From the NCBI GenBank assembly GCA_947561395.2, contig OX387182.1:33845949-33909948 (forward strand): 64,000 nt of DNA, written 5' to 3'. Within the stretch, counting starts at the first letter, position 1, and every line of letters begins with the position of its first letter. The notes below the pieces were generated by a model, which saw only the letters and a program-made list of their open reading frames with translations, was not told where the DNA came from and ran no database searches. This DNA comes from Buxus sempervirens. Taxonomy: Eukaryota; Streptophyta; Magnoliopsida; Buxales; Buxaceae. A program made the translations under genes and the position numbers. This document shows, piece by piece, positions 54,515-64,000 of this stretch.

Positions 54515-57071
54515 TGTAACGACCCTGAACCAGGTATGCCTCTCCAAGGCATCCCCCTATCCCTAATCGTTATGGGTTAGTCTTTTGACCTAATAAAATG
54601 CGGATAATTTTAAAACTTTTTCCTAAGACAAGTGCAAGTGATATACAGTTGATGCATGTGCATAAAAGGGTGTATAAAAGAATAACAAATATGGTGGTGG
54701 ACTATAGAGTTAAGTACAAACTATTTTGGATATTAAAAAATAATGGGTTCTAACCACTCATCTCAGTTAGTAAGTTTACAATTCAAAAAGGGTACAACTA
54801 ACATGTACAATAGAAAATAAAATCCTAGGTAGGTCTGTAGAAGTCCTCCTCTCTATACCCAGGTGCCTTATCCTTTCCTCAGTCCCCAGTCCGGTCCTTC
54901 ACACCAGATGTCGACGGCTCTGAAAATAAGATGATAAAACAACTGGTGAGACGAATGTCTCAATAAGCAACACATACATGCTCGGTGAAAACACAGTTTA
55001 TGCTGATATTAATCGATGAAACCATGACATGTGGTTAGTTGAAAGTATAAGAAATCATCACAAATCAGTGCCATACAATCGGTGCAACTCTGTGCTCAAG
55101 TGTACAATATAATCATTTAATAAACAAACATTCATGTATTCTTCTCACTTTGTTAATTAGGTTGTTTAGTATATATTACACATGACCCCATCTAGCTTCA
55201 CTGATTCCACATGGTAGCTAGGCATCTACGCCGATTACCCTTGACGTGGGCATCCATACTCCGATTACCCTTAACGTACAGGCATCCATTGCCGATTCCC
55301 CGTAGCAAATGGGCATCGGCCACCGATGTTGTTGGTGCCGGGATGATATAAACAATGTAGTCACAAGAACAATAGCACTTGGTCATGGCATTTATATACA
55401 AACACTTTTATTTAAGTTTATGGATCCATAACTTAAGGGTTCATTATGCGAATGTTTGTTTCATCAATTCCACATCAAGTGTAACATGCACTCATGCATG
55501 AAAAATTCTTAAGGGTAACCTGAGGCCTTACCCAAGTCAATCTTGGGCCAAGCCCTTTTCATTTCTCATGGAATTCCGGGCCACTGCCCTCCATACAATA
55601 CATCAATAACGGGCCACTGCCCTTCCCATATCATGCTGATAATTCGTGTCATGCTAAACAAGTGGGCCAATGCCCTAAAATAAATTGCATGCTTACAAAG
55701 ATAATCCATGACAACAAAATACATTTTCAATAGTAGACCTTGCATTTCGTAGCTTACTTGGCAACCTAAGCCCCAACTCTTTAGAAACATGTGCAAATTG
55801 ACTTTGGCTTTGGTTTCCTACTTCCAAGGATCATTTGGAAGGTGTTCCAAGTGGTAGAATCAAATTATCCCACTTCTATAAGAATCTGGAACGTAAACTC
55901 TCTATAAAACTTATTTCAGTAAAACGTACCCAAAATCTTTGTTATTTGGAATTTTGAGATAATTCCAGTTGGTACACTTCCTAAACCCATAAATCCTACT
56001 TGTACATTGGTTGGATTCAAATAAAAATGATCCGTAATTTAATTTGGGCTAAAATCCGAAATTTTAGAAAAATTGCTCAGGTCGCTCGAAGGCACACTCA
56101 AGCGCTGTTTCGGGAGCTCGACCAAATCAATTTTGACAACTCTTGGGTTCTGAGTTTCTAAAAAGCACAGGTGGGGCGCCGCATTCGCGCTCGAGCGGCC
56201 TCGCCTGTAATCTAAATGCTATATAGACGCTTGAGAGGCGGTTCAAGCGCCCTAGCGATTTCTCAGGTTTGCGAAAATCAGATTGTTGCAAACTAGCAAT
56301 TTCTCGGGTTTGCGAAAATCAGATTGTTGCAAACTTTTAGGGTTTTTCAAATCTCATTCTTTTCTAGGGGTTTTGGTCTCTAAATTGTCTCTGGCATGTT
56401 TGGTTACCTATTTCTTACAAAACCCCCACAAAAATCTCTCATATTTGCAAGGATAAACGAATTTGTACTCAAACCCCAAGATATACATATTTCATACGAA
56501 AATGGGGAAAATGAGAAAACTAGGTTAGGGTGGTGTTGCTTACCTCTTCTAATCAAGCAAGCAAGCAAGCCTTCTTGCTCCTAATGCAACCTACGAACAG
56601 CACTTCTTGTGCCTCTTGGTTGTTTCCTTCACAATCCCACCAAGATACCCAAATGAAAATCACACCAACTTGGGTTTTTCTTCTTCTTTTCTTGCAAGAA
56701 TCTCTCATCTTCAAGAGCTAAACAAGAGATGGAGAAAATGAGGAGATGAAGAGAGTATATGGAAGGAGAGGAGAAGAAGGAGTGGAAGAAGAGAGGGGAG
56801 GGTTTGCTCACTTGAGGTTATACGTATGGAGCACCCTCTTGGACACTTAGTAAATTCTCCCAATTGATTTTGTCATTTTCTTCCCAAGTATGCCCTTCTC
56901 CCTCCAAGACACTAACAATCACCATCTTGCCACTCTCCTCCTTTACACATTACTGACGAGCCTGGACTTAGCCACTTGACTGGATCCCGATTTGGATTTC
57001 TCCAGCTTCACCTACACAATAAATTATACCGTTTAGTGTTTGCTAATCATCTAGGAATTTGGGGTTGCACA
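54515..57071 (-). mobile_element. Solo LTR J, minus strand, F/H/J/K family
   Basis: Plus-strand ends are TGTAACGACCC and GGGGTTGCACA, with perfect 5-bp duplications TGAAA at 54510..54514 and 57072..57076. Read on the minus strand it starts TGTGCAACCCC and ends in CGTTACA, as in H and F. It has the family's conserved TCTCAATAAGCAACACATACATG block (near 54957..54982, in pieces), a minisatellite, a GCGCTCGAGCGG stretch (56180..56200) and a CT/GA-rich block (56680..56800). No internal region is present. The frames inside are chance frames. Confidence 0.85.
55190..55330. repeat. GGCATCCA..CCGATTACCC minisatellite in J
   Basis: Three to four units of about 35 to 40 bp (GCATCYA, CCGATTACCCTTGACGT) lie at the same relative place as the minisatellites of K and H. 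Confidence 0.8.
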
Positions 57072-57200
57072 TGAAATGTACAAAAGTAAGAAAGTGAGTA
57101 GAGTATTATATGAGAGAATGAGAAATATCATTAGTTCATGAAGAACTAATTTCCTACAAGTTTTGTTCTATTTTGCTTTCTTCTTCTTCTTTTTACAACA

Positions 57201-58480
57201 CACCATAAGATCTAACCATATAGGTGATGTGAGTGAGCTATTGTATGGTTATGCTTATGTAATACAATCATGGTTTTAAAGTTTGATGGTCAGTACAACA
57301 TGGGGTTGCTATTTAATGAGGAGCATGGCTTGAAATTATGGGATCTCGTGGGACGACTCAAAATGTCTCCAATGGAGGCAATCTGTCAAGTACTTTCCCT
57401 TTGATTTAGTGATGACATGTTTTAAACCCCATGTTTAAATATGAACAAGACATTTAGAAATCGCTACTTTCTCTTATAGTATAATGTGCAATTTGAGCGA
57501 GATGCTACCACGTTGAGCTCTCACAACTAAAAGTTTTTTGGTGTTGAAAAATGTGAAGCGTAATTTAATAGATTGTTGTAAGAGGAAGCAACAGACAATT
57601 TCAACATCATAAGGCTTTGCTACCGTCCCAAGTACATGGTACCCTCATGATAATACCAGGGGATTGCACGTGTGTACGCGTAGCCAATTCCAAAATACCT
57701 AATTTGTAAATATTTGTGTGGGGTCCACTTCCAAAAACAATATTGGTTAGTTATGCTGATGTGGCATAATAAATAATTATAAAGGAGAAAACTTGAGGGG
57801 CGATTCGGGTGTGAAATGTCAGGTATGAATCTCCTCAATTCTCTTTATACTAGGGGCTGCACACGTGCTATGCGCGTAGTAAATGAATGTGGGCCCATCT
57901 AGAAAAATGTGCGCAACTTTTCAATTTGGTTAGTTATGCTCAATAACTAACTTGTAAAAAAGAGAAAAACCGAGGGGCGATTCGGGCATAGAAAATCAGG
58001 CCCGAATTTGCCCTGTTCTCTTTATATTAGTATAGATAAATCTGAATTTTATTTTTTAATCTATATGAGCAAAATATAACTTTTAAATATATATGAGAAC
58101 CATTCCTTGAAGAATGTATCAAACATAAAAGTTTTTCACAAAACTACTTATATTGTAAGATTACCTTATAATTTTCTCTTTGGTTTTCTCAGGCTTGTAT
58201 GCCATGTCGCTTGGTCGTTCATAAGATGCCCAAATTTTTTCACAAAACAGCTTATATTGTCATATTACCTTACAATTTTCTCTTTGGTTTTCTTGTGCCA
58301 TGTGGTTTGGTCGCTCATGAGATGCCCAATATGACATAGCACTGAAGCTGGTGCAATGCCAGCAACATGTTCGACCAGGCCAAAATCGGCCCGTGCAAAG
58401 TTGGCCCACGGACGCCCAAATTCCCAAAAAAAAAAAAAATTCATTCCTAAATTGTTGACCCGGCAAAACATAGGAATCCT
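57201..58480. repeat. Unassigned, mostly repetitive DNA between M and the AGO4 promoter
   Basis: No gene is recognised. Two direct copies of a unit of about 190 bp lie at 57653..57848 and 57849..58036; each starts near GGGATTGCACGTGTG or GGGCTGCACACGTG, holds GAGGGGCGATTCGGG and ends near TTCTCTTTATA. A second tandem pair of about 105 bp lies at 58136..58230 and 58247..58335 (CACAAAACTACTTATATTGT and TTTTCTCTTTGGTTTTCT). The family is not known to me. Confidence 0.65.
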
Positions 58481-59100
58481 TTGAAGACGGTGTCTTCCAC
58501 TTCGAAGAAAGGGAAAGTAAAGCGTGTTGTTTCGACTGCAACAGCGAGGTTTTGGTTTGCGCTTTTGGCGGCTGACATCACTAATGCAATGGACCCCACT
58601 CAGCCCCGGAGAGTGAGAACGACGCGCGTTACAAAGATTTCGGGCTCAGTAATCCCACGCGCCTAAATCCATTCTCGCGCGACTCCACGGGCAAATTCAA
58701 GTTGCCCGCTTTCCTCGCTGGCACCGAAATTTTGAAATGGGAGGGCATTATCGTCATTCCGTATCTTGGGCTGTTTAGTTGGGATGACGTCACCAGCATT
58801 TTATATGCATTCTTCGCTGTCCGGGATGCTGCCACGTAGGCCATCGGAGGGTCAATATTTTTTCAATAATAAAAATTTCTTTACATGTATAATACCTAAA
58901 AAAGTGAAGCTGATGTCAAACCTATCGAGTTACCGCATATGTTTTACACGTGGCAAAAGTATGACGTGGCAAAATGGAGTGCATGCGAAGTAACTGCACT
59001 CGTGGCAAAAGTGGTAGGAGTCCCACCCGTACTTGTTTACGGGCGATTAATTAGTGGAAGCTCAAGCATTTCGGGAAACTCAACCGGGAGAAGGAAGCTG
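58481..59100 (+). promoter_or_regulatory. Probable promoter region of the AGO4-type gene
   Basis: This is unique-looking sequence with higher GC. CACGTGGC (58947..58954) and TGACGTGGC (58962..58970) are G-box/bZIP-type sites, and GCCACGTAGG lies near 58831. No firm TATA box or start site can be fixed. The frames here have no recognisable domain. Confidence 0.45.
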
Positions 59101-61207
59101 AGGGATTTCCTTCTTCTTAAGTAGGGTTTGGTTTTTCTTCTGTTTTTTAGGTTTTTAGATACGGATCAGAGCTTTGCTTCGGCTGATTTTTATATAAAAC
59201 TACAGATCAGCAGCTTCCGATTCAGGTTTTTTGGAAAATTTGGACGTAGTTTGAGTTCATTATTATCGGTTTCTTACTTTCTTTTTTTAACTTTTAGGGT
59301 TTTTGTATGAATTTCGAGCCGATCTTTTGGGTGTTTTTCGAAAATTCTCTGCATTTGTGCTGTTTAATTTTAACATAGGAAATGCTGCTCTGGTTATAGC
59401 TTAGTCGAAGGGTTTGGTGATTATTTAAGGAAGACGGACTTTGAAGCTAAATCTCTGGCTGTTGCTTGTTTTGCTTTCAGGAGCCTTTGAAGTTGCCCAA
59501 AGCTCGGTTTTTTCAGATTCAAGGTAAATATATAGAGTGGTGGTTTGCATGGTAGTCATAGTTCGTTTCATCCTTATAATGCGATATTTTTGTGTTGCTT
59601 TCTTGTCTAGATTCATCCTTACTCTTATTTTGGTGTATCTAAGGGCTTCTTTAGGTTTTTCTACTGCATTCTGCACATAGGATTCAGGACTTCTGAAAAT
59701 TTTCTACGTATTTGAATGTATGAAATGTTCTTCTGTTTTTGCTCTAGTTGAAGGATTTCCGTGAATCTTTCAGCACATTCTTGACAAACCGTTTGATGCT
59801 TGACCTTTGCTTGTAACTTCATTTTAATTTCAGAGATTGTTGAAGTGACATTTACTTCAACATATGTCAGAATCGGTGAAGATTGTTAGGTTGCATGATT
59901 ATTAACTTTATTTTTTTCTTTCTCTTGTTCTCGCCCGCGCTCTCTCTGTGTCTAATGTGTTAGTTTGTACAGTTTCTTCAGCAGTAACGAATTTCCAAAA
60001 TTTAAAAATTTTTTTTTTTGAAGTAGTTTGAGCTCTTTATTACCAAATTTTGGATTTCCTTTCTGAGATCATTAAGCAGCGTTTTGATATTTCAGGGAAA
60101 CGTTTTCCTGTTTTATGTAGTTTTTCATAGTTCGGATTTTAATTTCAGACGTACTATCCTGTTTTGATGTTTTTGAATGGTTTATGTGCTTATTTCAGGA
60201 ACATTCCTTTAGAAACTCAATCTTTACTGCTTGCTTCTTTTACTATCAGAAATGTAGAAGTTGCCTTAATTTTATTTGCCTTGAATTTTAGCTAAATATA
60301 TCGGGCATTTTGCCCTGATTTTATTCTAGCGATGGTTTTATTCAGATTTTTTGCTCCGCTTTTTTTTTTTTCACCTAATGAAAGGCATCTTTATCAACTT
60401 TTTTATATGGATTTTTAACGCTTTTCTAAGTATTTCTACTTAATGTTTTTCCTCTTTTAGTATGCCGTAACGTCAACAAGCTTGATTTTTGCTGCTGATG
60501 TTCTGTTTCTGGTGTATCTGTGGTTGCCATATTGTATGATTATGTACTTTCATTTTTTTTGTCCTCATGTTCCTCAATTTTGGAAGGCACGTTACTGGGC
60601 ACAATGCTTTAGTTGGATCTATCGTTATTGATTGTGTCTTGGTTGAACTTTGTTTTTGCCTATATTAGTTAAGTGTGCTTTATCTGTGCAGTTTTCTCTT
60701 TGTGTATGTCATGTTCTGGTTCTTGAGAATTTACATCTGAAGTTTGGCCATTGTAAAAGTCACTTTCTGGTGCTCTGAGGAGAATAGACAGTTATACAAC
60801 CAGTTAATACCATCAATTTGTGTTTTCATTAATGAATGGAGATACAGGTGGTACTGTATTTCTTTGACTTGCATTTTGCTTTTGTTGTGTGGTATTTTCT
60901 TGGCTACTTGTTGCACATTCTATGAGATATCAATCATATTATTGTGTGAATTTGTTTCTTTCCTCTACTCCATCTCATGCTATTTCAACTTCATTTTGTC
61001 ATCATATTATCATTACTTTCCTTTGGATTTTTGGTTTTTGTCATTATTTACTAGTTATAAAACTTCTAATACTGATTTTAAGCCTTAATACATTTATTGT
61101 TTTGATTTTCTTTTCAATAATTTGATACGTTTGTAAACAAGTCCTGAGGATTTTACTTGTATTAATCTTACTTTGTGATTTTCATTTTCCTTAATCAAAT
61201 TTAGCAG
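59050..61207 (+). other. Probable 5' leader and leader intron(s) of the AGO4-type gene
   Basis: The start codon at 61208 is directly preceded by TTTAGCAG, a splice-acceptor-like sequence, so the coding exon probably follows a leader intron. CAAG|GTAAAT at 59523/59524 is the best donor seen, giving an intron of about 1.68 kb. An acceptor-like TTTGCTTTCAG at 59470..59480 could bound a small leader exon. The T-rich composition of 59850..61200 is intron-like, and the open frame at 60744..61088 within it is not coding. Exact borders are not established. Confidence 0.5.
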
Positions 61208-61463
61208 ATGGAATCATCTGAAGCAGAAGGCGCTGAAGCACAGGACGCACTTCCTCCCCCACCACCTGTTATTCCTCCTAATGTAGTTCCTATGCGAGTT
61301 GAAGAAGAGCAATTTTCTGAGCCTGCAAAGAAGATATTGAAGCCCAAACGTGTCCCAATGCCTAGGCCTGGTTTGGCATCTAAGGGGCAAAAAATAAAGC
61401 TGCTAACTAATCATTTCAAAGTTGGCGTTACAAATACTGATGGCTGCTTTTTTCACTATAGTG

Positions 61464-61494
<31 letters not shown>

Positions 61495-64000
61495 ATTTGT
61501 TCATCTCTGTTTGTGTAAGAAATCTCTCTACTTCTTCACCTTAATTTGTTTTCTGCTGAATCAGGTCTCCCTGCTTTACGAAGATGGCAGGCCTGTTGAG
61601 GGCAAAGGAATTGGAAGGAAAATAATTGATAGAGTTCATGAGACTTACGATACCGAACTAGCTGGAAAGGACTTCGCTTATGATGGTGAAAAGAGCTTGT
61701 TTACAGTCGGTCCCCTCCCTCGCAACAAACTTGAATTTACAGTGGTGCTTGAGGATCTCTCATCAAATAGGTACACATGCATGGTTCAGGCTTTGGTCTT
61801 AGTTCAGGTATGCAGATTTATTATCTTGCCAATAGAAATTAACTTGGTGTGAATTATTGTACCTAGATCTGCTGTTAATGGAAGTCCTGGTGGTAATGGA
61901 AGTCCAAATGAGAGTGATCGGAAGAGATTAAGGCGTCAGTATCAGTCCAAAACATTTAGAGTAGAGATAAGTTTTGCAGCAAAAATCCCAATGCAGGCCA
62001 TCGGAAATGCTTTACGTGGTCAGGAATCAGAGAACTCTCAAGAAGCACTGAGGGTTCTAGATATCATCTTAAGACAGCATGCGGCAAAGCAGTGAGTTAA
62101 ATTTGTTTTGACAATTTAAGTTAGCTTGATTTTCTGTTATATCTTACTAATATCTGTTGCGAACAGGAATTGCCTCCTTGTCCGACAATCTTTCTTCCAC
62201 AATGATCCAGGGAACTTCACAGACTTGGGAGGTGGTGTCCTCGGATGTAGGGGATTACATTCAAGTTTTCGAGTAACCCAGGGGGGTTTATCACTGAATA
62301 TTGGTATGTTCTTACACCTTTATGAAAACTTAATGTGTGTTATTAAATTTTGTTTTCCAATTTGTGTTATTTCTATCACTGTGTCTATGATATCTGGGGG
62401 CAGATGTATCAACGACCATGATAATACAACCGGGGCCGGTTGTAGATTTTCTAATTGCCAACCAGAATGTGAGGGATCCCTTTTCAATTGACTGGGCTAA
62501 GGTAAAGAAATGGTTTTGGTCATGTTTGCCATTTTGTTGATAAAATGATTTTCTGGTCTATCACTTTTGACCCGTCTCTGAAAACAGGCTAAACGAATAC
62601 TCAAAAACCTAAGGGTGAAGACAAGTCCCTCTAACTTGGAGTACAAAATCACTGGGTTGAGTGAGAATTCCTGCAAAGAGCAAACGTAATCTTCTGCTAA
62701 GCTGTCATAGTATGTTTAGTGGCTGCTATATATCATTTTGCATATGTTTTACTTTGCTTATGATTTGTTTCTCATGGTGTAGGTTCTTATTAAAACAAAG
62801 AAATGGAAAGGATGGTGATGGTTCTCCATCTCAATCCATTGAAATAACTGTGTATGATTATTTCGTTAATCATCGCCATATAGAGTTGCGTTATTCTGCA
62901 GATTTACCGTGCATTAATGTTGGGAAACCAAAGCGTCCTACTTACTTCCCTCTTGAGGTGATGAGATGTGCTTATTTTATACTCTTATTACGCATGCATG
63001 CTTATTTAATATATTTATATTAATTTTGTGTTCTGTGTTTTAGCTTTGTTCATTGGTTTCTTTACAACGTTATACTAAGGCATTATCAACGCACCAAAGG
63101 TCCTCTTTGGTGGAGAAATCAAGACAAAAGCCTCATGAAAGAATGAAGGTCTTGACTAATGTAGGTTTGAGTCTTCCAGATTTGATTGATATGGATATTT
63201 TAATTTAGTGGATGTACCTGGGTTTTTTCATATTTCATTCCGCTTCCTGTTAGGCGCTGAAAACCAACAACTATGCTGCTGATTCAATGCTACGTTCTTG
63301 TGGCATTTCAATTAATACCAACTTCACTCAGGTTGAAGGCCGTGTTCTGCCAGCTCCTAGGGTATAATATTGGTTATGTGTTTTTTGTTTTGTTTTATTT
63401 ATTGAATGCTTTTTGATTTTGACATATTGGGTTTGTTTTACCACAGTTGAAAGTTGGCAATGGGGAGGACTTCTTCCCCCGAAATGGCCGCTGGAACTTT
63501 AACAACAAGGTTCTCTGTTATTTCCACCAAATAAAAATATGAGTGTCACTGTACCTGACGATGCATTTATCCAATTGTGTAGAAACTAGTGGAGCCAACG
63601 AAGATTGAACGCTGGGCAGTTGTGAACTTCTCTGCTCGCTGTGATATAAAGAACCTCTGCAGAGACCTTGTTAAATGTGGTGAACTGAAAGGAATTGTAA
63701 GTCTCTTGACTTTGTATACTCCAGTAAAATCAAGTGGCTAATGGAATCTTTCTTCTCTGCCTTTGTAGCTCATAGATGCTCCGTTTGATGTTTTTGAAGA
63801 GAGTCCTCAATTCAGACGAGCGCCACCTCCTGTAAGAGTGGAAAATATGTTTGAACAGATAAAGTCAAAGCTTCCTGGGGCTCCACAGTTTCTTCTCTGT
63901 CTTCTTCCAGAGAGGAAAAACTCTGATCTCTATGGTTGGCTGTGTTGCTAAAAATGTCCCTTTACCTGTAATTATAATTTTAAAGTGTCATCTGTTAAGT
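61208..64000 (+). CDS. AGO4: ARGONAUTE4-type protein, N-terminal 587 codons (12 exons, runs off the window)
   Basis: Exons, each joined in frame with GT/AG introns: 61208..61462, 61565..61770, 61867..62091, 62167..62303, 62404..62501, 62588..62685, 62783..62957, 63044..63160, 63254..63361, 63447..63509, 63583..63696, 63769..63934 (ends after codon base 1; the next exon is outside). The start MESSEAEG is followed by the PPPPPVIPPNVVP stretch of AGO4-clade proteins. ArgoN (about 45..215; FAYDGEKSLFTVG), linker 1 (230..275), PAZ (about 276..405; RDPFSIDWAKAKRIL, YDYFVNHRHIELRY), linker 2 (410..470) and the start of MID (from 495) are all present and unbroken. PIWI lies beyond the window. AGO4 proteins bind 24-nt siRNAs in the nucleus and guide RNA-directed DNA methylation. 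AGO6 or AGO9 clade membership cannot be excluded from this part alone. Confidence 0.93.
61469..61494. repeat. (CT)13 microsatellite in AGO4 intron 1
   Basis: An uninterrupted CT run lies 6 bp inside the 102-bp first coding intron, close to the donor site (GTATTT at 61463). Confidence 0.97.

Larger units (their letters stand above)
54300..57200 (+). mobile_element. LTR of copia remnant M, split by J
   Basis: The LTR starts TGTTATGAATC right after the polypurine tract, has a TATA-like CCTATAAAATGG (about 54483..54494), is cut at 54514 and resumes at 57077. It seems to end TTTTACAACA near 57200. The two pieces sum to about 340 bp, a usual copia LTR size. The right end is tentative because the partner LTR is missing. 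Confidence 0.68.

Noticed and set aside
58481..58666. Small gene upstream of AGO4
   Set aside because: Frames of about 60 to 75 codons on both strands with no recognisable domain and no splice support.
60744..61088. Open frame of 114 codons upstream of AGO4
   Set aside because: It is phenylalanine- and serine-rich, T-rich intron-like sequence between a likely leader donor and the acceptor at the start codon.
61208..61852. Unspliced 214-codon frame as the AGO protein
   Set aside because: It reads through the first intron (CT-rich, 61463..61564) and into the second. Splicing restores the family sequence in phase through all twelve exons.

Overview
The window is nuclear DNA from a flowering plant, most likely a dicot. 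It holds one host gene, at the right edge: the first twelve coding exons of an ARGONAUTE4-type gene (from 61208, running off the end). Almost everything else is LTR retrotransposon sequence inserted into older LTR retrotransposon sequence. Short plant introns with GT/AG borders, Ty3/gypsy elements of the Tat lineage with a second RNase H domain, a Ty1/copia remnant and a hAT-type element all support a plant.

Matching 5-bp target-site duplications (TSDs) let the layers be read. Layer 0 is G, an old minus-strand Ty3/gypsy element: its LTR end, primer-binding site and the first part of gag lie at 53297..54100, and the next part of gag at 14195..14534, 38.8 kb away. Layer 1 contains F, a plus-strand solo LTR (14535..53296) that split that gag, and K, a minus-strand LTR from the left window edge to 14194. 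Layer 2 contains three solo LTRs inside K (E1 2737..5630, E2 5696..10376, H 10806..13922), and inside F a solo LTR (E3 15662..18095) and the near-complete Tat element A (18861..52170, TSD CACAG). Layer 3 contains a hAT-like element inside E2 (5886..6593) and the gag-only element B inside the 3' LTR of A (37066..51572, TSD GGGCC). To the right, the 3' end of a copia element (M) was split by another solo LTR (J, 54515..57071, TSD TGAAA).

Element A has 2.4-kb LTRs, an arginine-tRNA-like primer-binding site, an upstream ORF resembling DUF7745 (as in Ogre-like elements), then gag, protease, G-patch, reverse transcriptase, RNase H, second RNase H and integrase in one frame. That frame has three stop codons in pol, and ORF1 has two more, so A is dead as a protein source. 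Element B has almost identical LTRs (two substitutions and one indel found by eye), the same primer site and polypurine tract as A, two gag-type ORFs and no pol. It is a TR-GAG type non-autonomous element, very young, and would need an A-like partner.

LTRs A, B, E1, E2 and E3 share their ends and an R-U5 block with a hairpin that shows compensatory base changes and is followed by a copy of the start of the primer-binding site. LTRs F, H, J and K form a second family (TGTAAAACC-type starts, GTTACA ends). The host gene is on the right of the TE block, with about 1 kb of unassigned DNA and a probable intron-bearing 5' leader before its start codon. AGO4 proteins act in RNA-directed DNA methylation, the pathway that silences elements like its neighbours here.
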